Positions 11,725 to 24,100 of a stretch of DNA of 64,000 bases are shown here, piece by piece. The translations under genes and the position numbers were made by a program. The notes below the pieces were generated by a model. The model had not been told where the DNA came from, made no database searches, and saw only the letters and a program-made list of their open reading frames with translations. The DNA is from Meconema thalassinum (taxonomy: Eukaryota > Arthropoda > Insecta > Orthoptera > Tettigoniidae). Numbering within the stretch: position 1 is the first letter of the stretch; each line of letters opens with the position of its first letter. Where the stretch lies: NCBI GenBank assembly GCA_946902985.2, contig OX336388.2, positions 1,216,044,609 to 1,216,108,608 on the forward strand, written 5' to 3'.

Positions 11725-11830
11725 CAGGGTGTCGAGCGATACGGGATATGCGGAAAACATACGGGAATTTAAGTGACCTGGGAAAAATGGTGGACATATG
11801 TGGGAAATCTTGAAAAGTCTCATAATGCCT
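11725..11830 (+). repeat. hAT-like terminal region (CAGGGTGTC end)
   Basis: It begins CAGGGTGTCGAGCGAT and continues with ACGGGAATTTAAG. The mirror-image sequence lies at 34430-34537, ending ...GCTTGACACCCTG. A CAGGG start is usual for hAT TIRs, and a decayed hAT-type transposase lies 300 bases downstream in the expected orientation. The right end of this element was not found. Confidence 0.5.
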
Positions 11831-12059
11831 GACTTCTTAGCCTCCGAACACTCGGTAGAGTCCTCGCGCTCTGCCTTCTATTTCGCCTGAAGATCGCGCT
11901 GCCACCCGCATTTTGCGCCACCGCTAGAGCGCTAAGCGAGATGAGAACCTAGCCAACGTCGAATGCATGCTTTGCCTGGCCACCGGCAAATACCCTCTCT
12001 GCGCGAGGCTGCACGCGCTCGTTGCTGTCAATGACAGACACGAATCAGTCCACATAGTT

Positions 12060-12800
12060 ATTTACAGAGGAGACTTCGACCTGGGTTTCTTGACAAGAGC
12101 AGCCCTTTAAGAAGCTAACAGCTCAAGATCTCGGAAAATTCCAGACGCGGATATGCTGCAATATCGCACCAACTGCCGAAAATTGTACATTCGTATGGCT
12201 GAAGAAATCAATGAGAGGTCACCTCTTGCTGACAAGATCACCCATGCTATTTCCTGCGTAGACCCTATAGTGGTCACTGAGACTCCTAACTTGGCAGAAG
12301 ATAGGATCGTCATTGCTCGGAAATTCTTTGTAATCGGAAGAATTTGCTTTCTGGCGCAATGGCTGACCGCATCAATAGCAGCTACTCCGCACATCTGAGA
12401 CTGCCCTCCGTCATTGCGCGTATGAAGCAGTTCGACGGAAACTTGCTGTGGTCTGAATAAGTAGCTTCAGCACCTTCCTCAGTTCCGACCAAATATGATC
12501 TCACAAGCTTCGTTAAAATGATACTGATTTTGTATCACAGCAATGCAGCTCTAGAGAGAAGTTTCTCCCTGAACAAGGAGTGCATGATTGTCTATCAGAA
12601 AGAAGCAAGTCTGATTGGCATGTGTACTGTTCAGGACGCTGTGATGCCAGCTGGTGGAGTAGAATAGATAACCGTGAGCAAGAGCATGGTTCATGCTGCA
12701 CGAAACTCATACCATGTTAAAAGAAGCAAAATAGGTGCGAATCCAGGAGAAAAAGAAAGCGATGGCTAAGGTGGCAGTCAAAAGAAAAGCCCCTGGAGAA
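12060..12800 (+). pseudogene. Decayed hAT-type transposase, C-terminal half
   Basis: Reading through stops and shifts, the plus strand codes for YRTNCRKLYIRMAEEINERS and SPLADKI (12150-12240), then, after breaks, SNAALERSFSLNKECMIVY and SLIGMCTVQDAV (about 12538-12650) and a basic tail. The N-A-A-x-E-R-x-F-S-x-N signature is the hAT C-terminal (dimerisation) region. Stops at 12396 and about 12665 and at least one frameshift make it non-functional. It lies downstream of the CAGGGTGTC end at 11725, consistent with one decayed element. Family assignment rests on the ERSFS signature. Confidence 0.5.
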
Positions 12801-13853
12801 TTCTTTGGAATACACCGTCAGTCAGAGTTAGCTGTTGCTGCTCTTTGTTTATTTTATTTTATTTTATTTAATTCCTTCTTCGCAGACACCAACAGTGATC
12901 TTTTTCGTTTTCTCTTTGTGCACAGGTTTTTCTCCTTGAGCCTGTTCTAGATATGTATCTTCCATGGAGAACCTAGCGGCATCCAACAGCTAACTGCCAA
13001 AGTTCTTCAATTTCTTTGAACTCAAGAGAACTTCCTCATCAAACCACCAGGTGTCGTCATTGTCCCCAGCTAACATCTCCATGAAGACTGCTACATGAAG
13101 AAAATTTATATTCACGAAGAATTTAATTTTGTCATGTTGTACATTATGATATATACTCTCTTGTCTCCTATCCCTCTCCCTGGCTTCCTCTTCCCCTTCC
13201 CCTCGTTTACCTACCTCTGTCGTGTGAGGAATCGCTCGTTCTCACTTCTGCTTCAGTCGTCAAACGTACAGTTTGGAGCCCTTCCTCGGGATAGTCTCCT
13301 GTCCTCGTGAGACATTTTAAACTAGACGCCATGTCAATTTTTTAAACCAACCGTCACCAGAAACCATCGCCTGCTCTACATGAAAAGAAAGCTAAGTACA
13401 AAACTTCAATGTTTTTAAACATATTTTAATGGTTTTTAAAGAGCTAAATGCTTTTTAATTTAAATTTATAGACATTGTGTGGAATTGATAACTATTGTGC
13501 AATAACCGTATTTGAGGGATTTTCCTTGTCATGCTCTAGCTACCTAAGCTGGCTTTAAAACATGAAACCCAGTACTTCCTGTATGAATTAAATGGGAATA
13601 CCTTCCCACAACGAGGGATTTAAATTAAATTAACCACTGTCTATAGAACTTAGCTTTCCACCGCGGGATCTCTCTTACCCCATTTAAATGTCAACATAGT
13701 TCCAGAACTTTCTATTTCAACCAATCTTTCTACTATTCAAGCAGTCTAGTATTTTCCACGCCAAAATATGGGAATACTTTTCCTCTCCGAGGAATTGATG
13801 TTTCATTAACTAGTGGTCAACACCTAATTTGCTTTCCACCGTGGGGACTTTAC
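12801..13853. other. AT-rich non-coding stretch
   Basis: Contains a short TTTTA repeat (about 12850-12870) and no recognisable gene. Small ORFs (12735-12950, 13095-13310) lack domains. Confidence 0.35.
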
Positions 13854-14436
13854 CTCATCAGTAGACCTGGGATTTTAGGCTCTAAAAAAATTAGTTTTAG
13901 GTGCCTAAAATAGGCTTTTAAAACAAGTAAATAGGCTTTTAAAACAAGTAAATAGGCTTTTAAAAGAGAAATTAGGCACTTAAAATATGTTTTCAAAATG
14001 TGTGGATAGGCAGGAAATAGACTTTAAAATATTACAATATACACTTAAACTGTAACGTGATACTTTATTTCTTTAACAAACGTGGTATCCCTATTCTTAA
14101 CCGAAATAACTGCAAAATTAAGACAGAATAAAAAAGACATTTATGAAAAACAATATAAAAAGTAATGTGTCAAAAAATGTTTTGGATTATATGATATATC
14201 ATTATCAGTACTGATCTAAAACCTTAATACTAAAATCACTGTACACAATTACAGCACTGTAGGCATCCAATAACGGTGGAAACGCGAATGGAGTATGTGT
14301 TTATTTATTTGTCAATTAGAGACTAAGATGAGGAATAGAAAAGGTGAGCTATTGAATAAAATTTGTAATTTTGAACTATTTAAATTAAGCCATTATTACT
14401 CTAAAGTTAATTAAGAACAAGAACACTACAGTCCCC

Positions 14437-14650
14437 GAAGGGCCTTGGCTTTCAATAACGGTTGCTGCCCAGCTCGTGGCCTGCAGATATTGGGTGGCGT
14501 GTGGTCAGCACGATACATCCCTCAGCCGTATTGCCTTGCCTCCGTGACCCCTGCCCACCGTCCTCACGATGCTGGGTCAACACCCTTCCAGACCTCATAG
14601 ATTTCTAAATTACTGCTGGTACTGGAAATCGAACCCAGGTCGCCTGGACT
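14437..14650 (-). repeat. SINE family 1 copy inside the hAT element
   Basis: The minus strand has the B box (CCTGGGTTCGATTTCC) and the same body as the copy at 7085 (GCATCGTGAGGACGGTGG, CGCCACCCAATATCTGCAGG). The tRNA-like head is cut at the junction with the MITE at 14651. Confidence 0.75.
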
Positions 14651-14651
14651 A

Positions 14652-15396
14652 CTGTCGGCGCAGAAAGTATCTGCAGTCGAGTTTAAACGCTAATAAAATT
14701 TGAACCAGTCCACCAATCTAAAATGCAATCACTCCATCGTAAAGCTTGTTTTATTCTGCATTCTTTGCTGGTACATGCATATTTTTATTATGTTTCCTGT
14801 GAAAGTTATGTTAGGTGGAATGCAAAAAGTACCTATTTTCTTGCCCGTTTTTTGTAAACAACAACTTTGTAGTACCGTTACATGAAAACGTACTGTTCGA
14901 CTTTCATGAAATTTAGGTGGATTATGGAATGCACTATTATAAATATATTTATGAAGTTTAATTACTCTACACACGTTGGAAAAAAGTTATTGTTTTTGTA
15001 AAAGACTGTCCGTTTGATACTGGGTGGTCTTCCAAAATCGAGACTGAGTTCATCAAAGGTCTGAAGGTTTTTGTTTCAAATCGTTGTATACCGAAAAATT
15101 ACAATGATTTCTGTATTTTATACCGATTTTTATTTGAAATCGAGCGACAGGCTCTCCGTTTTCATGTAATTAAACTACAAAGTTGTTGTTTACAAAAAAC
15201 GGACAAGAAAATAGGTATTTTTTTGCATTCCGCCTAATATATCTTTCACCAGAAACGCAATAGAAATATGCATGTAACAGGAGATAACGCAGAATAAAAC
15301 ACGCTTTACGATGGTGTATTTATATTTTAGATTGGTGGACTGGTTCAAATTGTATTAGCGTTTAAACTCGACTGCACATACTTTCTGCGCCGACCG
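14652..15396. mobile_element. Long-TIR MITE flanked by TA
   Basis: Two inverted arms of about 240 bases (14652-14890 and 15157-15396) match with few differences: the left starts CTGTCGGCGCAGAAAGTA, the right ends TACTTTCTGCGCCGACCG. TA dinucleotides (14650-14651, 15397-15398) border both ends, as for Tc1/mariner-type insertion. The centre of about 265 bases has no ORF. Superfamily placement rests only on the TA flanks. Confidence 0.8.
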
Positions 15397-15478
15397 TAGG
15401 TCTCTACAATTAATTAGAGAAGCCAATATCAAAACCTTAAGTTTAGATTAATATGAAATTTAAGATATAGGCACATAC

Positions 15479-15589
15479 CTGTTTATTGCAGTACTGGCAG
15501 AAAATAATCTTGCCATCGAAAGTCATCCCTGGAAATTGTACAAGCCATTGTTGTATAAGCACACTCTTAGATGATTTCGTTTTAGGCAT
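15479..15589 (-). CDS. First coding exon of a hAT transposase (zinc-finger start)
   Basis: On the minus strand an ATG at 15589 opens a 37-codon exon starting MPKTKSSKS and containing the zinc-ribbon-like FDGKIIFCQYCNKQ (Cys-x2-Cys). It ends exactly at a consensus 5' splice site, CAG|GTATGT, at 15479/15478. Such BED/CxxC starts are usual for hAT transposases. The second exon and the rest of the transposase are absent inside the element, so this is an orphan exon of a deletion derivative. Intact codons and donor suggest the parent was active not long ago. Confidence 0.55.
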
Positions 15590-15604
15590 GATGAACTATA
15601 TTCA

Positions 15605-15780
15605 CTTAAACAGATGTTCTTTCACTGGCGACTTGACACAGTATGTCGCTTCTTACTACCTGCTCCTTGTTCTTCCTAGATAATCCTCCCCCTCACCCCG
15701 TCACTCGACACAGTACGTCCTTGACTACCTGCTCGTTGTTCTTCTGAGCTAATCCTCCACATCCACCCTTCACTCAGCAT
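15605..15780. repeat. Two-copy tandem repeat inside the hAT element
   Basis: Two imperfect units of about 70 bases, each carrying CGACACAGTA-GTC, CTACCTGCTC-TTGTTCTTC and TAATCCTCC (about 15632-15690 and 15706-15760). Non-coding. Confidence 0.55.
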
Positions 15781-16101
15781 TCCTTTGGTGACAGTTGTCT
15801 GGGAAGAGCACATTTCTGTGAAAAACCCACCCTCTGCTGTTCTGCTCGTTCCAGGGATGTCCATTGTGTGATTGTAAAAATTACAGAAGTTGAATTTTAT
15901 TTTAAATGTAGAAAATAGGCATTTTTAGGCACTAAAATAGTAAAATAGGCTCTAAAGGTCCAAATAGGCATTTTAGGGCACTATAAAACTCTATTAATGT
16001 AAGGGATTTATCATGAAACGTCAAGATATTTTAAAAAAATCATGTTATTTCGTAAGGAACGAAATAGGCATTTGCCTTAAAATCCCAGGTCTACTCATCA
16101 G

Positions 16102-17820
16102 TCAACTGCAACCCATAAACTTTCCAACGCAATGAACTGATTCAAGGTCAGATTAAACTAAGTGTTCTCCATAACTGCAATAACTTTCTCTTGTTCTACG
16201 AACCTACATACACTACAATAGTGAAGTTTTTCAACTTATCAAAACCTATCAGTGCTTCGAATTTGCGTGTGCTAAATATCTTCCGCGCCGCGTACTTGAG
16301 AGCAATAAATCTGGCCTAGACTTTTTCCTCAAGTTCCTATTTCCCTTTCCCAAATACCTTTTACTAATCATATTAAATTTAACTATTGGGTTCTTTCTTT
16401 TTCTACGAGGCTTAGCCCATAGTGGCTCCCTCCCATTTTGTTGGATTTACCATATATTCACTCTGTATCAACTGTGGCTAGACCACATTTTAATATGTAT
16501 CTTTCCCTTCTAAAGTTAGGGAATTGTACTTTTTCTAATTATAAAGAAGTTAACTAATTGTATAATCCAGGCTTCGTTAATGCGACCTGTGCATTTTTTG
16601 TATATTACCTCTAGTAATTTCTCTTTAAAAATAGTGGTAATTTCCGCTTGTGATTTGGTCTTCCTTTTCTGTTACAATCAGGAATCCAATATTTGTTCAT
16701 AGCCCTTTCGATTGCCACAAAGGCATTCTACAGGTGCTTAGATCGTACCTGATTAACCTTTCAAAGTTAAAATTACTTTACAATTATCGTTAAAAACTTC
16801 AAATTTCTTAATCGTAAGCACACATTTTAAACATCTTTGTAAGATTTTAGTGCTTTATCAAGTTCGAAACTTGTACTATATTTAATATTGTTCATTGTAA
16901 ACCTCTTATTATTAGGTCTGAGACCTTGGCATTTTATAAACAATTGTTACTCTTAACTCAAATTAAATCCCAACCTAAGTATTGTTAAGTTTCTAAATTC
17001 TATACTTCTTGTTAAATAAATCAATTGTTCTTCTTTTTGCTTTATCTTTCTCGCTAGAATCACAATTAGGCAGGACCTTCTCTTCCCTGATTCTTCCTCT
17101 AAGCTTAAGCCCTCTTTAAGAGAGCGGATAATTCCTCAAACAATAAAGTTGCATTGTTGCATTTAAACTAAAACTTCAAGTAACAACATTTTCAAAGTTT
17201 CTCTTGGTTTTCATAGCCAATTCTAGCAAGCCATTGAGGCAAGTATAGCTAGCTCCGCAAGCTTCCTACTTGTAATGATTTTCTCTCTGACTTATGGTCT
17301 GTTTTCAAAATTTAAGTTTTGTTTAAGTTAGGTTTGAGGTCTTGCTCTGTTCAAAGCTTTTAATCGGCATCTTGCTGGGTAAAAGCTTAGATTTCCTTAA
17401 GTGCAACAATTGGTATTCGTGTAAGATTTCCGCAAAAAAAAAAAAAAACAATAACAACATCGCTAAAATCATCAAAACCACTTTTTTCTCTTCACTCTCT
17501 GGGAGCATTCGATTGTTTTGCCAGAGATCCAACAGTGCCCAGAAATGAAATTATCACTCCAAATTGAAATCTTTCCAGCATTTTTAAATGCATAATAAAA
17601 TCTAACCCTTCTGAAGGGAAAGTTATTACATCCTTTCCTTTTGGCTTACTTTGTCTTGCCAGACTACCACCCATCCCCATAGTACCGGAATATCGGCTTG
17701 GTAGGGAAAGAGCACTTCCCAAGCGCTTGCAAGCAACCTCTATATATGCTGCGCTCTCCGCTTGCCTTGTGCGAGTCCCCACTAAAGTTAGACATTTCAT
17801 ACGGTTTGCACTGCTAAATT
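16102..17820. other. AT-rich non-coding stretch
   Basis: No recognisable gene or element. ORFs at 17342-17548 (plus) and 17492-17800 (minus) run through low-complexity A-rich sequence and show no domain. Confidence 0.35.
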
Positions 17821-18700
17821 CCTATTTATTATTTATTTATTTAATCGATTGTTCCCCTTTAGGAGAGCGATTGAACTTGAATAAATGATTTCATCTTCTG
17901 GCGTTTTCCCGCTTCTGTTCCCAAAACCTCTTCATCCTCTCAGAATGCTCCTTCTTCCGCTCAGCTGTTCACTTTCTTCCAGGCTGTCGTGATGGTCTAT
18001 GATCAAACTTAACATTTTTTATTTTCTTCCTGCACTCGGTGCGGTCCTCAAAATTTTCAATGTTGACCTGTTGTAGGTCCCTCTGAACCTCTGTCAGCCA
18101 CTCCGTGCCACACTTACTCCGTGTTATAACGTTGAGCAATTTCTTCGGCGTTCTGAAATTTTCCATCCTGTAAATGTGTGGATAAAACTGTACTCGGCGT
18201 TTTCTGATTACTTCCGTTATCGTGTGGATCTTATGGTAGAGTTCGCTTTGAGTCTTCATCCAAATACCGTTATTATTAACTACCCCGTAAATCTTTCTGA
18301 GAATTTTCCTTTCCTGTTTTTCTATATCCTTAATTTTGGAATGACCGTCGATCACCATTGTTTCGGCTGCGTAAGTTGCTTCTGGAAGAATCACCGTTGT
18401 ATAGTGCCTTAATTTTGCGTCCAGCGAGATGCACTTCTTGTTGTAGTGAGCCCACGTTAGCTTGTAGGCCTTCTGTAGTTTGGTGATTCTTTGTTCATTG
18501 GCGATTCGGTTTAGTCCCGAGGCCTGTGTGATTTCACCAAGGTATTTAAAATGGGGGACTTGTGTTATTTTACCGTATTGTGTGATTAAAGAAGAGTTAT
18601 TTTCTGGCCGTCTTTCCATATAGTGGGTTTTTTCATAAGAAATTTGTAGTCCGGTTCTTTGGGCAATTTCATGTAATTTTTCCACTGCGTGTATGGCTTC
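17821..18700 (-). mobile_element. LINE, 3' end (RT thumb and C-terminal domain)
   Basis: The minus-strand frame 18685-17969 codes for the post-catalytic part of a LINE polymerase: ISYEKTHYM, the thumb motif FKYLGEITQASG, LTWAHYNKKCIS, and the C-terminal YAAETM, RKILRKIYG and FYPHIYRM blocks. After an in-frame stop the coding continues as ERKKEHSERMKRFWEQKRE. The plus strand shows an AAAT-type tail (TATTTATTATTTATTTATT, 17824-17843). 5'-truncated near 18700. Its protein is related to the LINE at 31815. Confidence 0.85.
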
Positions 18701-18752
18701 ATGTTTAGGTGGATTATCAGAGCGATAAGACCATTGTGATGTGCCTACTAAA

Positions 18753-18801
18753 CATTATTACTATTATTATTATTGTTATTATTATTATTATCATTATTAC
18801 T
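18753..18801. repeat. ATT microsatellite
   Basis: Imperfect run of ATT/ATC triplets between the truncated LINE and the next LINE. Confidence 0.9.
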
Positions 18802-18903
18802 AGGTTTACGTGTGTGATCGTGTGTGTGTGTGGTATATTAACCAGCAAGCGGTGCAGTTCTCCAGGAAATCCAGGTAAGATTTTTTTTAGTTTCAGTTAA
18901 AGT

Positions 18904-19833
18904 ATGTCCGTTAGTCAGGTAGCTACGGTGTTTTCCAATGACAACGACCTTAGCTCTAAGAATAGAACTCTCCTCACCCCTCTCCCTACCATAGACGCCA
19001 GCAGCTTATTGAAACACGAACTTTCACCATATCCTCACACCCTCCAGTGTTGTCACTTAAACAGCCTACGTTTGCCCGCACACTTTGACTAAATTCAGGC
19101 TATATTTAGCAAAACTAGTGTCCATTTGATAGGAATGAGTGAAAGCTGGTTATCGCCTTCAATTCCAAACAGCATGGTTCAACTTGATGGTTGTAATGTC
19201 CATCGTCATGACCGCACTAATAAGAGGGGAGGAGGTATCGTTCTCTACTGTAGAGATGACCTGAAGAACCGTGTCATTTGTACCTCATCGACCGGCGATT
19301 TGCCGAGGACGGAGTTCATATTCGTTGAAGTAGTTGCTAGTGGACAGAAAATACTTATTGGAGTGGTTTACCGACCACCTAAAGTATCTTATATGGCCGA
19401 GTTTGAAACGTATCTACTTAACTTGCTACCAACGTACGAACATATCATATTAGGGGATTTCAACACTAATCTACTTACGAAGAATTACGATACTAAGAAA
19501 TTAGAAGACATGTTTTCCTCATGTGACTTGACTATCCTTCCCTCAAAGCCTACTAACCATGTACATACTACCATCAACATTTCCCACACCTTAATAGATC
19601 TCAAAGTGACTAACAACCCTCAGAAAGTGGTAACTCACGGACAGATTTCAGTACCGGCCTTGTCCACCCATGATCCTATATTTCTCGCTTACTCACTACC
19701 TGTTCCAAAATATAAACCTAGTTATATAACGTGCAGGAATATGAAAGATATCGATATGTATGAATTAAGGTACGATGCCTACATTCTTCCGTGGAATGAC
19801 ATTTTAAATCTGAAAGACATTGATGCAAAATAA
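18904..19833 (+). pseudogene. LINE endonuclease domain (APE type)
   Basis: The frame starts at ATG 18904 and is interrupted by one in-frame TAA at 19090 (after LPAHFD), then runs to 19833. Motifs of the apurinic-endonuclease-like domain are present: IGMSESWLS, GGGIVLYCRDDL, IGVVYRPPK, HIILGDFNTNLL and the final STHDPIFLAYS (S-x-H-D). At about 19829 a single-base loss in an A-run shifts the frame; the protein continues in the next frame toward LTSDVKHMMSQR. Confidence 0.85.
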
Positions 19834-21180
19834 ATAAATTTAATTCGTTAATACACAGTCTATACAACAAACATGCACCCAGAAGACAGATAAGAATATC
19901 ACGCAAACCTAATCCATGGTTAACCTCTGATGTTAAACATATGATGTCTCAACGTGATACACTCTATCGACATTACAAACGTACCCAAGACCCAAGTGAC
20001 TATGAAAATTATAGAATACTGAGGAATAGAACTAAACAAATCATCCGTAATCTTAAGTTTAAATGTGTTCGTGAATCAACAAGGAATCTACATACGGCTA
20101 GTGCTTGGAGGCATCTCCGAGCCATGGGCATAGGCAAAACACGGGAACAGCTTCAGGTACCTGACATTCCACTTGACGATTTAAATGCGTATTTCACGGA
20201 AGAGAGAGTTCAGTCTAATCCGCTTAACATACCTCATGTAAATAATGACCCATCATTTGTCCCACGAAATTGCCCATGCTTTGCTTTTCGTACTGTCAGC
20301 ACTAATGAAGTTAAGAAAGTCTTGTATTCTATTAAATCGAACGCTAGTGGTGTCGACGATATTCCTATAACTTTCATACATGATATCATTGGCGCTATTC
20401 TACCCATTCTCACCCATATTTTTAATCACTGTCTCAAAAACGGCACATTACCTGCAATTTGGAAGTACGCTAATGTAATCCCACTTCCTAAGAACACAGG
20501 CTCTAAACTTCTATCTGATTACCGTCAAATTTCTATTCTCCCCGCTCTTTCCAACGCGTTAGAACGGTTGGTACATACTCAAATACTGGAATACCTGCAC
20601 GCTCACTCTCTTCTGGATCCACTTCAATCTGGCTTCAAGAAGGGCCATAGCACAGCAACTGCTTTACTAAAAGTGACTGATGATATCAGACAAGCAATGG
20701 ACGAAAGACAAGTGACAATACTCACACTCCTTGACTTCAGTAGGGCTTTTGACACGATACATATCCAGACATTGTTGAAGAAACTTGCATGCCTTTTCGG
20801 TAATGAGGCTTTAAAATTTTTCACCGCATATCTTACAGATCGCATGCAACGTGTAATAAAACAAGATACTGCTTCACATTGGCGACTCAGGAAGGCAGGA
20901 ACCCCTCAGGGTTCCGTTCTTGGTCCTCTTTTGTTTGTCCTTTATATTAATGACATCTCCTCAGTAATAAAATATAATAGATATCATCTTTATGCGGATG
21001 ACCTCCAAATTTACTGTCACGTTGGTATCAAAGATATAGCGAACGCGATACGAGATGTAAACACCGACCTGCAACAACTCAGCGTGTATGCTAGTGATAA
21101 CGCTCTCCTTCTCAACCCCAAAAAGACCCAAGTTATTATAATCGGCTCGCAGGGATTATTGAATTCCATGTATAAAAACT
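19834..21180 (+). pseudogene. LINE reverse transcriptase, main part
   Basis: After the frameshift the reading continues to ATG 19941 and beyond. RT motifs: SNASGVDDIPITFI, YRQISILPALSNALERL, QSGFKKGHSTATAL, LLDFSRAFDTIH, GTPQGSVLGPLLFVLYINDI and the catalytic YADDLQIY. All catalytic aspartates are intact. The protein stops at the 13-bp target duplication (21168-21180) of the inserted LINE and resumes at 24387. Confidence 0.9.
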
Positions 21181-24100
21181 TTATTGCCGGGTGTTTTGGG
21201 GGCTTGCGAGCTCAAATGATCTGCAGAGCTATGCCAGTGGGAGCTTAAGCTCCTGGTAGGGTCACCCGAGCTGGACAGGTCTAAAGTGATGAGCCAGACT
21301 AAGAGCGGTACCCTGGTCCTCCAGGTTGGGGGTTGGGCGTGGGGCTAACAACCCCACACTGTAAAACCTCAAAAGTTACGAAACTCTCAACGAAGCCTCG
21401 GAATTTGGACGGAATTAACGATGATGAACCTGGAAAATTTTTAAGTACAAGGAAAAAGGATATGACTTTGACAATGGCAACATGGAACGTACGAACGATG
21501 TTGCAGTTAGGAAAAATGGCAGAAGTAGCTGAGGAAGTTTTGAAGTATGGAATGGATATAGTAGAGATACAGGAAGTGAGATGGAGGGGAAACGGTAGGT
21601 TGATAAGAAGGACTATACAATGTTATACAGTGGTCCTGAAGTAAGAACTGGTCAGTGTGGAACATGCTTTATCATTAGTTCAAAGATAAAAAGAAGTCTT
21701 CTTGGATTTGAGCCTCTAGGAGATAGAATGTGTCAAATGAGACTAAAGGGACGATTCAGGAATCTGACACTTATATCAGCGTATGCACCTACAGAAGACG
21801 ATAGTGAAGAGAAGAAAAATGCATTCTATGACCAGTTGGAAAAGGAATGTAGTATGATACCAAAATATGATGTGATAATACTTCTTGGGGACTTCAATGC
21901 CAAAATAGGTAGAGAGGACTTCTTGCAGTATGTAGCAGGGAAACATTCTTTACATTCTAATACTAGTGAAAATGGGAAGCTTCTATGCCAATTTGCAGAA
22001 AGTAATAGATTGGTAATCAAAAGTACTTGTTTTAAACATAAGGACATACACAAGGGAACCTGGAAAATGCCAGGCACCGGAGTGGTAAACCAAATTGACC
22101 ATGTCTTGATTTCAAGAAGACATGCATCTTCAATGATTGACGTCAGATCTGCAAGGGGCCCCAACTGTGATTCGGATCATTTTTTGGTGAAAGCTCTGTT
22201 TAGAGAACGAATGTAGAATGTGACAGAGGAATTAAGAGGATACAGTGGGATGTGGAAAAGTTTCAGCAAACACAAATTGTTAAGCAATATGAGGACACAC
22301 TGAACAAGAAGTTGGAAGAGAGATTAAAGAATATGAATGAGGATGACACTGTAGAGAGGAGATGGACTGGAATAAAGAAAGCATTGGAAGAGACTGTGAA
22401 AGAAACTATTGGGGAGAAGAAGAGGAACAGGAATGAAGAATGGTTTGATGAAGAATGTAGGAAATATATAGAGCAGAAGAATGCAGACAGATTGATTATG
22501 ATTCAAAGAGAGCCAAGATGGAATTGTGAAAGATATAAAGAAAGTAGAAGAACAGCAAATAGAGTTCTGAAAAGGAAGAAGAGAATGTATCTAAGAAGAC
22601 AAATGGAAAGAATTGAAGAATTGAACAGCCAGAATGAAAGTAAGAAATTGTACCAAGCAACGAAACGAATGACAAAGGAATTTCAACCACGGGAGAACTC
22701 GTGTAAAGATAAAGATGGAAAAGTAATTGGAGAGGAAGAGAGAGTTCTTGAAAGATGGGCGGAGCACTTTAAAGATACGTTAAATATAGAACGTAAGGAC
22801 GAGATGAATGAGAGACAGATCTACATGAATGTAGACCCACAGGTCACTAAACCATCCATAGATGAAGTTATGGAGGCAGTGAAGCGTCAACGAAATGGAA
22901 GAGCACCAGGAGAGGATCAGATCATAGCGGAGGTAATAAAGAATGGAGGACAAGGGATAGTTAGGAACCTACATGAACTGATTGGGGAGATATGGGAAAG
23001 AGAGATAATGCCTCAGGATTGGAAGGTTGGCCTTATCTGTCCCATCTTCAAGAAAGGTGATAAGTTACAATGTGGAAATTATAGAGGGATAACATTACTA
23101 AGTGATGTATATAAGATATTCTCAAGTATATTGCAAAGGAGACTGAGCGACTACGCTGAAGAAATACTGGACGAGAACCAGTGTGGATTCCGGCCAGGAA
23201 GGGGAACTACTGACCAAATATTTGTTATGAGACAATCTATGGAGAAATGCTATGAATATGGGGTTGATCTGCATTTGCTATTCATTGATTTCCAACAGGC
23301 GTTTGATAGCATTGATAGAACGAAGATGTTGAACGCCCTAGAAGCATGTGGAGTGCCAAAGAAGTTGATCAGTCTAGTAGCAATGACAATGGAAGGATCG
23401 CAGGCCAAGGTTTATGTAGGAGGCAAAACTAGCAGGAATTTTGAGGTGAATACCGGAGTGAGGCAAGGAGATTCATTGTCTGCAGTGTTATTCAACTTGA
23501 CACCGAATGAAGTTATGAAAGAACTGGGTTTGGGAGGGACGATAATAAGCAAGTCCAAGCAGGCGTATGCATATGCGGATGACATTGTGTTGATGGCAGC
23601 TGGGAATCTCTTAAAGAAATGTTCAAGATTCTGGAGGAGAAGAGTGGAAAGATGGGAATGAGAATTAATGAAAGGAAAACGAAATATATGAATATGTCAG
23701 CGGGAAAAGATAGAAGAGCAAGAGAAAATGTAGAAATTGGTCAGTATAAGTTTGAGAATGTAAAATGCTTCAGTTACCTTGGTACTATACTAAATTGTGA
23801 GAATTCTGTATCGGAGGAGATTCATAAACGGATCATGAATGGAAACAGGGCTTACTATGCTAACACTAAGCTCTTAAAATCAAAACTGTTAAGTAGGAAC
23901 TTGAAAGTTAAACTCTACAAGACCCTTATTAGACCAGTGGTGACCTATGGATCTGAGACGTGGACAATGTCAACAAATGATGAGAATGATCTCAAAATTT
24001 TTGAAAGGAAAGTTTTAAGAAGGATATATGTCCCGGTAAAGGAGGATGAAGGGTGGCGAATCAGGACAAACAAAGAAATTGAAGAGATAATCAAAGGTGA

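Larger units (their letters stand above)
13862..16093 (-). mobile_element. Non-autonomous hAT element with 8-bp TSD
   Basis: Terminal inverted repeats start TAGACCTGGGATTTTAGGC on the left and end GCCTTAAAATCCCAGGTCTA on the right (one extra base). Both sides are flanked by the identical octamer CTCATCAG (13854-13861 and 16094-16101); an 8-bp TSD is diagnostic of hAT. Both subterminal zones are built of AAATAGGC-type motifs, including three near-perfect copies of a 21-mer at 13911-13963, likely transposase binding sites. Inside are a SINE (14437-14650), a TA-flanked MITE (14652-15396) and one surviving transposase exon on the minus strand (15479-15589), so the element is a deletion derivative later enlarged by insertions. 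Confidence 0.9.
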
